Positions 51,398 to 58,552 of a stretch of 64,000 nucleotides of DNA are shown here, piece after piece. The notes under the pieces are model-generated. The model did not search any database. It was not told the DNA's origin and was given only the letters and a program-made list of their open reading frames with translations. The DNA is from Alistipes sp. (lineage in GTDB: Bacteria; Bacteroidota; Bacteroidia; Bacteroidales; Rikenellaceae): the NCBI GenBank assembly GCA_017938765.1, contig JAGBAX010000007.1:62001-126000 (forward strand), written 5' to 3'. Numbering within the stretch: position 1 is the stretch's first letter; every line of letters begins with the position of its first letter. The position numbers were made by a program, and so were the translations under genes.

Positions 51398-53002
51398 CTA
51401 ATCAAGGTAAAACTTTCTTTTGGATAGTATCGCTACGGTATAGAGCAGGCAGAGCAGGGCAATGTAGATTGACAGACGGCCGATATAGTCTCCATAGCGA
51501 GTATATATTGTCTTGTGGTCGTTTAGGCGCAGGGTCGCACTTATCACACCTTGCTTGTCCCAACCAAGGCTCTCTATGCTGTCGCCACGCGAGTTGATAA
51601 AGCCCGATATGCCCGTATTGGCACTGCGGACAATATCTCTGCGGTGCTCAATGGCGCGTAGGCGGCAATAGGCGTAGAGGTACTTATACCCCCAAGTGTC
51701 GCCCCACCAACCGTCGTTGGAGATAACGCCGATAACTTGCGCTCCATTTCTGACAAACTCGCCCATATAGTCGCCATAAAGACCCTCATAGCATATTGCA
51801 GGGGCGATTTTGACACCATTATGCTCAAAAGGCTGGCAACTCTTTCCGATACCCAACTGACCCGATATGCCGCCAAGGTCTACACCAAAAATCTTATCCT
51901 TGCGGAACCACGCTGGCAGGGTCTCCACACCTATAACCAGCTTGCCCTTGTGGTGTACTGGCGTTACGGCAGGGTCACTACAGATGCCCAGCGCACTGTT
52001 GAAGATGTCGTAGTAGATGCCATTGCTTGAGAAGCGATTTGTGTCGCTTATGCGGCGATTGCCGTATGGGACAATGCTCTGAGTACCAGCAATAACCATA
52101 GCCTCGCTCTTAGCAAAGCGCAACTGCGTGTTTATCGCCTGCACCACGCGTGTGGCGCTGATAAATCGCTCGTTAACTGTCGTGGCGAGAGATGTCTCTG
52201 GCATAAGGATAAAACTTGCCGACTCTACAGGTGCTTCAGATAGCAGTTTGACAAGGCTTTTCTGCTGCTGCGCCTCGCTGCCACTGAACTTCTCGTAGCA
52301 ATCTACATTGGGCTGCACTGCCGCCACAGCAATCTGCTCTCGCGAGGTGTAACGCTCTGTTGTTGGGGCATTTACGGCATAGAGTATAAGCGAAAAGAGT
52401 ATCGGACAAACAACCTTTGCTGCTGCCATAATCCAACGACCCTTACCACCACTTTTAAGCGCCTCAAAAATGAGTATGTTTGAGACCAACACCCATAGCG
52501 AGCCACCCAGTACGCCCGTATACTCATACCACTGCACCGCCCAAGTGTCAAAGGCAAAGGCGTTGCCCAGAGTCAGCCAAGGGAACGACATTGCTGGCGC
52601 CTTGATGTAGATATACTCGCAGGCTATCCACGCCGTTACGAGCAGGGTGTAGGCTATGCCCTTTGCCATTCGCTTGCTCACGATATGGAAGAGCATAAAT
52701 GGTAGCAGAGCCCACCAACTACCCACTATCGTACCTGCAATAGTGCCTATCGCTGCGGCGTTCCACACCCACCATATAGTGGATAGATGCCACAGTATGA
52801 ATGTTAGCGAAGCCCATAGCGCAACCTTAACGCTGTCCCTGAATGAGCCAGAGTAGCTACTGCTCACCATAAGCAGCGGCACAAGGGCTACAAGCACTGT
52901 AAATCCGCTGACCGTCATCCACCCAAAGCCAAGCAGCAGGGCAGATAGCAGACAGAGTAGCAGTCGCTTTGTGGTTGATAGTTTGGTGGTGTTAGGTGTC
53001 AT
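51398..53002 (-). CDS. lnt: Apolipoprotein N-acyltransferase
   Basis: Inner-membrane enzyme that N-acylates the lipid-modified Cys of lipoproteins. Six to seven N-terminal membrane segments (residues ~10-220) precede a periplasmic nitrilase domain. The triad is visible as Glu in ILMPETSLATTV, Lys near VTPVHHKGKLVIGVE and Cys in IAPAICYEGLYGD. A final hydrophobic anchor (LSIYIALLCLLYTVAIL) ends the protein. The presence of Lnt fits the many lipoproteins in the window. Four bases separate it from def. Confidence 0.95.
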   Translation of the reverse strand: MTPNTTKLSTTKRLLLCLLSALLLGFGWMTVSGFTVLVALVPLLMVSSSYSGSFRDSVKVALWASLTFILWHLSTIWWVWNAAAIGTIAGTIVGSWWALLPFMLFHIVSKRMAKGIAYTLLVTAWIACEYIYIKAPAMSFPWLTLGNAFAFDTWAVQWYEYTGVLGGSLWVLVSNILIFEALKSGGKGRWIMAAAKVVCPILFSLILYAVNAPTTERYTSREQIAVAAVQPNVDCYEKFSGSEAQQQKSLVKLLSEAPVESASFILMPETSLATTVNERFISATRVVQAINTQLRFAKSEAMVIAGTQSIVPYGNRRISDTNRFSSNGIYYDIFNSALGICSDPAVTPVHHKGKLVIGVETLPAWFRKDKIFGVDLGGISGQLGIGKSCQPFEHNGVKIAPAICYEGLYGDYMGEFVRNGAQVIGVISNDGWWGDTWGYKYLYAYCRLRAIEHRRDIVRSANTGISGFINSRGDSIESLGWDKQGVISATLRLNDHKTIYTRYGDYIGRLSIYIALLCLLYTVAILSKRKFYLD

Positions 53003-53006
53003 CCTG

Positions 53007-53552
53007 CTATTTGGTTTTGTAGGCGCAACGATACTTGCCCTTTGCGAGATTTAAGATTTTGCCCTTTAGCAGGTTACGACGCAATGGCGAGAGGTGGTCG
53101 GTAAATACCTTACCCTCAATATGGTCATACTCGTGCTGAATTACGCGAGCAGGATAGCCGTCAAACTCGTCGTCGTGCTCTACAAAGTTCTCGTCAAGGT
53201 AGCGCATACGAATCTTTACGGGGCGAGATACATTCTCATGTATGCCTGGCAGAGAGAGACAACCCTCCTCAAACAGACCTGTCTGCTCGCTACGCTCATA
53301 AATCTCTGGATTGACAAACACGCGGCGGAAGTTTGCCAACTCTGGCACCTCCTCTGCCCAAGGGGTGCAATCAACGATAAAGAGTCGGATGTTCTTGCCA
53401 ATCTGAGGGGCAGCAAGACCCACGCCCGACGCCTCATCAAGGGTCAGAAACATATCCTCAACGAGCTTCTTAAACTCTGGATACTCTGGTGTTATCTCTA
53501 CCGATTGGTTACGCAGTACTGGCGAACCATAGATTACTATTGGGTATATCAT
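53007..53552 (-). CDS. def: Peptide deformylase
   Basis: Removes the N-formyl group from new proteins. All three metal-enzyme motifs are present: GVGLAAPQIG, EGCLSLPG and QHEYDHIEG. The 181-residue length is normal. It is the first gene of def-lnt-folC-radC. Upstream lies a 220-base stretch of repeats separating it from ruvX. No clear TAnnTTTG box was found immediately before it. Confidence 0.97.
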   Translation of the reverse strand: MIYPIVIYGSPVLRNQSVEITPEYPEFKKLVEDMFLTLDEASGVGLAAPQIGKNIRLFIVDCTPWAEEVPELANFRRVFVNPEIYERSEQTGLFEEGCLSLPGIHENVSRPVKIRMRYLDENFVEHDDEFDGYPARVIQHEYDHIEGKVFTDHLSPLRRNLLKGKILNLAKGKYRCAYKTK

Positions 53553-53572
53553 TGCAAAATTATTTTTTATTT

Positions 53573-53784
53573 GGCTATTGGCTTTTAGCTATTAGCCGTT
53601 GGCTTACCTTTGGTAACCCGACCCTGCTCCGCCTCGGCAAAGTTCAAGCGAGTTTGACTTTGCCCTCAGCTTAATCGCAGCGTTGGCTTTTCTGTGGTAT
53701 CCGCAAAGCGGATTTATATATGTCGGCAGAGCCGACGCCTCTATAAGGCTAATGGCTAATGGCTAACGGCTAACGGCTAATGGT
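53573..53784. repeat. Composite repeat block: heptamer arrays, 29-base motif and three hairpins
   Basis: 53573-53605 and 53748-53784 are GGCYAAY-type heptamer arrays. 53609-53637 matches the reverse complement of 11639-11667. Between them are hairpins GGCAAAGTTCAA/TTTGACTTTGCC, ATCCGC-AAA-GCGGAT and GTCGGC-AGA-GCCGAC. The right array consists of GGCTAAT, GGCTAAT, GGCTAAC, GGCTAAC, GGCTAAT and GGTTAAT. It overlaps the end of ruvX, providing its stop codon (53777-53779). Confidence 0.8.
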
Positions 53785-54193
53785 TAATGCTCTCCATATA
53801 GGATTGCAGGATTATTGTTGCGGCAACGCGGTCTACAATAGCCTTATCGCGGCGTGCCATTTTGCCAATACCGCTCTCAAGGATTGTGCGCTGGGCCATA
53901 ACAGATGTAAATCGCTCGTCGTGCAGCACCACCTCCTTATCGGGATATGCCCTACGCAGGCGCAGAACAAGTGGCTCGATATATTTCATCGTCTCCGAAG
54001 GCTCTCCGTTCATCTGCGACGGCTTGCCGACAACTATCGTTGAAACGTCATTTTCTGCGCAATATTGTGCGATATATCGCTCCAACTCTTTGGTTGCCAC
54101 AGTCTCAAGCGCTCCAGCGATAATGCGCAGAGGGTCGGATACTGCCAACCCCGTGCGCTTAACGCCGTAGTCTATAGCGAGGATTCTTGACAT
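53777..54193 (-). CDS. ruvX: RuvX/YqgF-family Holliday-junction resolvase-like protein
   Basis: RNase-H-fold protein, implicated in pre-16S rRNA processing and described as a putative junction resolvase. Motifs: ILAIDYGVKRTGLAVSDPL at the N-terminus, IVVGKPSQMNGEPSE, and VVLHDERFTSVMAQ followed by DKAIVDRVAATIILQ with the last acidic residue. At 138 residues it is complete. The final residues (SINH) and the stop codon lie in a heptamer repeat array, so the C-terminus has probably been shaped by repeat insertion. It overlaps glyS by one base (TAATG). Confidence 0.93.
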   Translation of the reverse strand: MSRILAIDYGVKRTGLAVSDPLRIIAGALETVATKELERYIAQYCAENDVSTIVVGKPSQMNGEPSETMKYIEPLVLRLRRAYPDKEVVLHDERFTSVMAQRTILESGIGKMARRDKAIVDRVAATIILQSYMESINH

Positions 54194-55737
54194 TACGCCT
54201 TAATCTTCTTGTACAGAGGGCGGAATGATACAGCCTCGCCAATAATCTTCTCAAGGTCGGCAATAGCAACTCTCTGCTGCTCCATAGTGTCGCGGTGGCG
54301 GATAGTTACAGTGCCGCTCTCAAGGCTGTCGTGGTCTACAGTGACGCAGAATGGAGTACCTACAGCATCCTGACGGCGATAACGCTTACCGATAGAGTCC
54401 TTCTCGTCGTATGTTACAGTGTAGTCAAACTTCAGACTGTCAATAATCTGGCGCGCAAGCTCTGGAAGACCGTCCTTCTTAACAAGTGGCATAACGGCAA
54501 CCTTTGTAGGAGCAAGACAAGCAGGTATGCGAAGCACTACGCGCTCCTCACCGTTCTCAAGCTTCTCTTCGCAGTATGCAGCAGACATAATCTGCAAGAA
54601 CATACGGTCTACGCCGATAGAGGTCTCAACAACATAAGGAACATAGCTCTCGCCACGCTCTGGGTCAAAGTACTGAATCTTCTTGCCAGAGTACTCCTGA
54701 TGTCTACCAAGGTCAAAGTCGGTACGAGAGTGGATACCCTCAACCTCCTTGAAGCCAAATGGGAAGTTGAACTCAATATCTGTTGCTGCATTAGCATAGT
54801 GAGCCAGCTTGTCGTGGTCGTGGAAGCGGTAGTTCTCATCGCCAAAGCCAAGTGCGCGGTGCCAAGCCATACGGGTGTTCTTCCACTCATTCCACCACTG
54901 CATCTCTGTGCCTGGCTGTACAAAGAACTGCATCTCCATCTGCTCAAACTCGCGCATACGGAAGATAAACTGGCGAGCCACAATCTCATTACGGAACGCC
55001 TTACCAATCTGCGCAATACCAAATGGGAGCTTCATACGACCAGTCTTCTGCACATTAAGGAAGTTTACAAAGATACCCTGTGCAGTCTCTGGGCGGAGGT
55101 AGATTGTATTTGCACCCTCGGCAGTAGAGCCCATCTGGGTAGAGAACATAAGGTTGAACTGGCGAACATCTGTCCAGTTGCGAGTGCCAGAGATAGGGCA
55201 TACAATCTCGCAGTCAAGGATAATCTGCTTCAGAGCCTCAAGGTCGTTCTTGTCCAACGCCTCAACAAAGCGAGCGTGAACAGCGTCGCGCTTAGCAGTA
55301 ATCTCAAGTACGCGAGCGTTTGTTGCACGATACTGCGCCTCATCAAATGCCTCGCCAAAGCGCTTGCGAGCCTTGTCAATCTCCTTCTGAATCTTCTCGT
55401 CCTGCTTTGCCATCCAATCCTCAATAAGCACATCGGCACGATAGCGCTTCTTTGAGTCCTTGTTGTCAATCAGTGGGTCGTTAAATGCAGCTACGTGGCC
55501 AGAAGCCTCCCAAGTCTTTGGGTGCATAAAGATAGCCGCATCAATACCAACGATATTCTCGTGTAGCTTAACCATTGAGTCCCACCAGTAACGCTTGATG
55601 TTGTTCTTCAGCTCAACACCATTCTGACCGTAGTCATAAACAGCGCCAAGACCGTCATAAATCTCGCTTGAAGGGAAAATAAAACCATACTCCTTGCAGT
55701 GAGCAATCAGTTTCTTAAAGAGTTCTTCCTGTGTCAT
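54193..55737 (-). CDS. glyS: Glycyl-tRNA synthetase (single-chain, class II)
   Basis: Charges tRNA-Gly. This is the dimeric single-chain type (514 residues), not the alpha2-beta2 GlyQS. N-terminal FIFPSSEIYDGLGAVYDYGQNG, motif 2 region GIAQIGKAFRNEI and FRMREFEQMEMQFF, and YVVETSIGVDRMFLQIMSAAY (motif 3; abbreviated) are clear. The anticodon-binding domain includes RRQDAVGTPFCVTVDHDSLE. A minus-strand TACCTTTG box at 55808-55815 gives a leader near 65 bases. The long opposite-strand frame 54295-55455 is a shadow. Confidence 0.97.
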   Translation of the reverse strand: MTQEELFKKLIAHCKEYGFIFPSSEIYDGLGAVYDYGQNGVELKNNIKRYWWDSMVKLHENIVGIDAAIFMHPKTWEASGHVAAFNDPLIDNKDSKKRYRADVLIEDWMAKQDEKIQKEIDKARKRFGEAFDEAQYRATNARVLEITAKRDAVHARFVEALDKNDLEALKQIILDCEIVCPISGTRNWTDVRQFNLMFSTQMGSTAEGANTIYLRPETAQGIFVNFLNVQKTGRMKLPFGIAQIGKAFRNEIVARQFIFRMREFEQMEMQFFVQPGTEMQWWNEWKNTRMAWHRALGFGDENYRFHDHDKLAHYANAATDIEFNFPFGFKEVEGIHSRTDFDLGRHQEYSGKKIQYFDPERGESYVPYVVETSIGVDRMFLQIMSAAYCEEKLENGEERVVLRIPACLAPTKVAVMPLVKKDGLPELARQIIDSLKFDYTVTYDEKDSIGKRYRRQDAVGTPFCVTVDHDSLESGTVTIRHRDTMEQQRVAIADLEKIIGEAVSFRPLYKKIKA

Positions 55738-55807
55738 AAATCAATATTTTTGTTGTTGTTTTTACCAAAATTTCGTAGCCATACGCTAAAAGCGTAGCTT
55801 CAAACTG

Positions 55808-55815
55808 CAAAGGTA
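55808..55815 (-). promoter_or_regulatory. Promoter -7 box of glyS-ruvX
   Basis: CAAAGGTA on the plus strand, TACCTTTG on the minus strand, 71 bases upstream of the glyS ATG. Confidence 0.55.
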
Positions 55816-55879
55816 TAATTTTTTTTCGGATATATCGCCACTTTGGTTTTGAAACAGACTCTGTTTCCTAAATTTTTTA

Positions 55880-55887
55880 TAACTTTG
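55880..55887 (+). promoter_or_regulatory. Promoter -7 box of the Big_2 lipoprotein gene
   Basis: TAACTTTG, 17 bases before the ATG. GAAACAG-ACT-CTGTTTC (55851-55868 region) forms a palindrome just upstream and might be a regulator site. Confidence 0.5.
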
Positions 55888-55904
55888 TTGTCAAATTTTT
55901 AGCT

Positions 55905-57353
55905 ATGAAGAGATTTAATCACTTACTGATACTGTTCTTTTTGGCGCTTTTTACGGCGTGTACAACTGGTGAAAATGAGCCAGAAATTGTCCTAACATCA
56001 CTGCGTGTAGAGCCTCGCAGTATTACCCTTGAGGTGGGCGGAACAAAGAGTCTTAAGGCTGTATATGAGCCTGAAATAGAGGATATTCTATTCACTTGGT
56101 CATCAACAGATGTAGATGTTGCAAGGGTTACGGATGAGGGTGTTGTTACAGCACTCTCTGAGGGCTCTGCGCAGATTATATGCAAGTATGGAGAAGGCGC
56201 ATCTGCCCGCTGTGCTGTGCAGGTTGTTCCAAAGAGTGTGCAAAAGCCTACACAGATTAATGTTGAGTCGCTTGCTGCGCCACTGAGCAAGAGTATGATT
56301 TTCTCCTCTCGCCAGCTCAGATATCCCGGAACGGTTATGCAGTGTTTTGACTTCTACGATAGCAGTCAGAATGGCTATATATACTTTACGCAGTGTGGTG
56401 CTGATGCTACTACGGGTAATAAGTGGATTGTTGTTGCCAGTCGCGTAAAGAGAGGTGTTTATGGCGATAGTACGCATAGTGGCGAGGCTATGTATCTACG
56501 CTGGTTTGGTCATGGAACAATAATGTGCATTGAGCATAGCCAGACAGACGGTAAGGACTATATCTGGGTCAATACAAATGGTACACTCTCTGGTACAAGC
56601 TACACAAACCAGAAGACCGTTTCGCGCATCCTCTATGAGCCTGATAAGACCTATGAACATCGTGCGGGCGAGCACTTCTACCTTGATTCATACCGCGATA
56701 GTAGTGGTAAGACTTGGAGCAATCTGCTTGATTTTCAAGTAAATATAGACTTTAAGGCTCGCCGAATGCTTGCCGTCTGTCGCACAAGTGGCGTTAGGCA
56801 TCTTATCGTCTACGACCTTGATAAAGTCCTTGCGCTCAAGGAGCAGGATGTTACTCTTACTCGCACTTGGGGTGGTGAGGGCGATACTGGCACAACGAAA
56901 CACACCACGACGGAGACTATCAAGGCGCGCAATGTCGGCTCTTTGACCCCGATAGGCTCGTTTACCCTTAAGATACCATCTGGCACGACTGACTTCTCAC
57001 AGACCCACTCAACATCATATCAGGGCCACGCCATTGCGGGCGATTATATCTACTGGTACGAGGGTAATGCGTATGAGAAAAAGTCGGGTAGTGGCATCTA
57101 TGATAACTCGCAGGCATACCTTGAGGTCTTTGACTATACGGGCAAGCGCATAGTGCCCCGCACAAGGGTCGCTGCAGTCTCAGATATAGAGAATCTTACG
57201 GCACTTGTAAACCTCAACACAAACCTCTATTGCGAGGCTGAGGGTGTGCAGGTTAAGGGCGATAAACTCTATATAGGAATCGTTACCCATAAGGCAGGAA
57301 TGACCTCAAAGAATCGCGTGGCAACCATTCTGGAGTATACTATCTTCAAGTAG
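55905..57353 (+). CDS. Lipoprotein with a Big_2 domain and a probable beta-propeller
   Basis: Lipoprotein of 482 residues (lipobox FTACT, Cys about residue 19). Residues ~30-105 form a bacterial Ig-like Big_2 domain (SLRVEPRSITLEVGGTKSLKA, then VDVARVTDEGVVTALSEGSAQI; abbreviated). The rest (~120-480) has repeating aromatic/Gly strand motifs, such as MQCFDFYDSSQNGYIYFTQCG and YLRWFGHGTIMCIEHSQ. This is reminiscent of helveticin-J-type proteins and propeller folds, a weak impression only. No partner genes are evident. It precedes the reverse-transcriptase operon by 80 bases but has its own promoter. Confidence 0.7.
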   Translation: MKRFNHLLILFFLALFTACTTGENEPEIVLTSLRVEPRSITLEVGGTKSLKAVYEPEIEDILFTWSSTDVDVARVTDEGVVTALSEGSAQIICKYGEGASARCAVQVVPKSVQKPTQINVESLAAPLSKSMIFSSRQLRYPGTVMQCFDFYDSSQNGYIYFTQCGADATTGNKWIVVASRVKRGVYGDSTHSGEAMYLRWFGHGTIMCIEHSQTDGKDYIWVNTNGTLSGTSYTNQKTVSRILYEPDKTYEHRAGEHFYLDSYRDSSGKTWSNLLDFQVNIDFKARRMLAVCRTSGVRHLIVYDLDKVLALKEQDVTLTRTWGGEGDTGTTKHTTTETIKARNVGSLTPIGSFTLKIPSGTTDFSQTHSTSYQGHAIAGDYIYWYEGNAYEKKSGSGIYDNSQAYLEVFDYTGKRIVPRTRVAAVSDIENLTALVNLNTNLYCEAEGVQVKGDKLYIGIVTHKAGMTSKNRVATILEYTIFK

Positions 57354-57376
57354 ACTAAATAAATCTGTCCAAAAAG

Positions 57377-57407
57377 TTGCAAAAGTTGATAAATTTTACT
57401 ATGTTTG
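57377..57407 (+). promoter_or_regulatory. Promoter of the RT-associated operon
   Basis: TTG at 57377-57379 and TATGTTTG at 57400-57407, 20 bases apart, 25 bases before the first ATG. No second TAnnTTTG box was found before the non-coding segment or the RT gene, so one transcript through to the RT is likely. Confidence 0.6.
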
Positions 57408-57432
57408 TCAGACGATAGTTAGAATTATTGAT

Positions 57433-57840
57433 ATGGTAACATCTACCAAGGGTTTGACAGCAGAGCAGTGTGCTGACTACTTTAGGGGTATTCTTGCAAA
57501 GGAGTTTCCTGAGTGTAGTATCCGCGAGAATGTATCTGTAGCGGAACTTGTTGGGAATGTAGATGCCACTTTCCGCCTCTATAAGACCCGTCCATATCAG
57601 GCGTATAAGGCGGAGTGGGGTGCTCCATACACCTTTGTGGTTGCTCGTGAGGGTAGGGTTGTGGCTGTAATTATGCTGGCCGAGAAGTGGAAGCAGTACA
57701 ATAATGTCAAGTACCTTATCTCAAAGATGTATATGAAAAAGCTCGGCATTCCATATATCCCGTTTTATACAGAGATGAAAAACGATATAGGCTATGTTGT
57801 AGAGCGTTTGGCAAAGCATATTAATTTACAAAAACAATAG
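57433..57840 (+). CDS. Unknown protein, paralogue 1 of the RT operon
   Basis: A 135-residue soluble protein of no family I recognise. It aligns with the C-terminal 125 residues of the next gene: LTAEQCADYF with MSYEQCLLYF, IRENVSVAELVG with FRENVAVQDLVG, YKAEWGAPYTFVV with YKPEWGLPYSFVA, and KKLGIPYIPFY with DKLNIPLMVFY. The alternation of a beta hairpin (PYTFVVAREGRVVAVIML), a helix (VKYLISKMYMKKLG) and a strand (IPYIPFY) resembles the core of PD-(D/E)xK nuclease folds, but no catalytic D/E-x-K is evident. The fold idea is inference. First gene of the operon; 5 bases before the second. Confidence 0.75.
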   Translation: MVTSTKGLTAEQCADYFRGILAKEFPECSIRENVSVAELVGNVDATFRLYKTRPYQAYKAEWGAPYTFVVAREGRVVAVIMLAEKWKQYNNVKYLISKMYMKKLGIPYIPFYTEMKNDIGYVVERLAKHINLQKQ

Positions 57841-57845
57841 AGATT

Positions 57846-58409
57846 ATGGGAACATTACTTATTATTGTGGGCTTGGTGCTCGCTCTTGTCGTAGCTATTT
57901 TTGGCAAGAAAAAGAGTGCTGCAACACCTTCTGCTCCAGCGCAACCAACACAGCCGGTTGCACCTATAGAGCCTACGCCAGAGTTTCCGCCAGTGAATCT
58001 GAAGGCGGTTCACCTTGCTAATTCAACTAACGGTATGAGTTACGAGCAGTGTCTGCTCTACTTTAAGGATGTGCTTACAACGGAGTTCCCAGATTACAGC
58101 TTCCGTGAAAATGTGGCGGTGCAGGATTTGGTTGGTCCTCAGGGTGCATCGTTTAAGCTCTACGACACTCGTCCAGTGCAGGAATATAAGCCGGAGTGGG
58201 GTCTGCCATATAGCTTTGTTGCTTATAAGGGTACAAGGGTCGTGGCAGCGATACTTGTTGTCCGCACAAAGAAGGACTACAAAAAAGTAAAACTCCTTGT
58301 CTCTAAGGCATTTATGGATAAGCTGAATATTCCACTAATGGTCTTCTATGCTGATATTCCGAACAGAATAGAGTATGTTGTAACCCGCGTGGCAAAGGCA
58401 TTGAAGTAA
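57846..58409 (+). CDS. Unknown membrane-anchored protein, paralogue 2 of the RT operon
   Basis: 187 residues: an N-terminal membrane segment (LLIIVGLVLALVVAIFG, residues ~4-20), a basic patch KKKS, a Pro/Ala-rich linker (residues ~25-55) and then the same ~125-residue domain as the preceding gene. The orientation would place the domain in the cytoplasm by the positive-inside rule. No catalytic residues are shared between the two copies beyond aromatic and structural positions (REN, EWG.PY, IP..FY). It ends 6 bases before the structured segment that precedes the reverse transcriptase. Function unknown. The tethered/soluble pair could form a heterocomplex. Confidence 0.75.
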   Translation: MGTLLIIVGLVLALVVAIFGKKKSAATPSAPAQPTQPVAPIEPTPEFPPVNLKAVHLANSTNGMSYEQCLLYFKDVLTTEFPDYSFRENVAVQDLVGPQGASFKLYDTRPVQEYKPEWGLPYSFVAYKGTRVVAAILVVRTKKDYKKVKLLVSKAFMDKLNIPLMVFYADIPNRIEYVVTRVAKALK

Positions 58410-58410
58410 T

Positions 58411-58552
58411 AGAGTAAGGGGGATGCACTCTGTTGTGCCTGTGGCGGATGCAGCATAGCTCAAACTGGGTCTTGCAGGCGACCGAGCTATGTACCATCTG
58501 GTGATAGGCGAAATTCGCCTATTCAAAATAACTCCCCCTTTCTTTTTTTTCT
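58411..58552 (+). ncRNA. Structured non-coding segment directly upstream of the RT
   Basis: A closing stem AAGGGGGA (58416-58423) with TCCCCCTT (58533-58540) encloses at least three hairpins. They are GCAC-TCTGTT-GTGC (58425-58438), CATAGCTC (58454-58461) with GAGCTATG (58484-58491), and ATAGGCGA (58504-58511) with TCGCCTAT (58515-58522). The second contains GGTC/GACC around TTGCAGGC. GGATGCA occurs twice (58421-58427, 58446-58452). TTTCTTTTTTTT follows the closing stem and ends at the RT start codon. There is no open frame of note. The placement matches ncRNA templates of retrons and ncRNA-dependent defence RTs. Confidence 0.6.

Noticed and set aside
54295..55455. 386-codon open frame opposite glyS
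   Set aside because: It is a shadow of glyS, a strongly supported gene; its translation is Leu/Val-rich with no domain.
58411..58552. Canonical retron msr-msd
   Set aside because: The closing stem fits, but I do not find the expected branch-site context after the first arm or a long msd hairpin, and the RT motif is not the retron form. Kept as an unclassified ncRNA.
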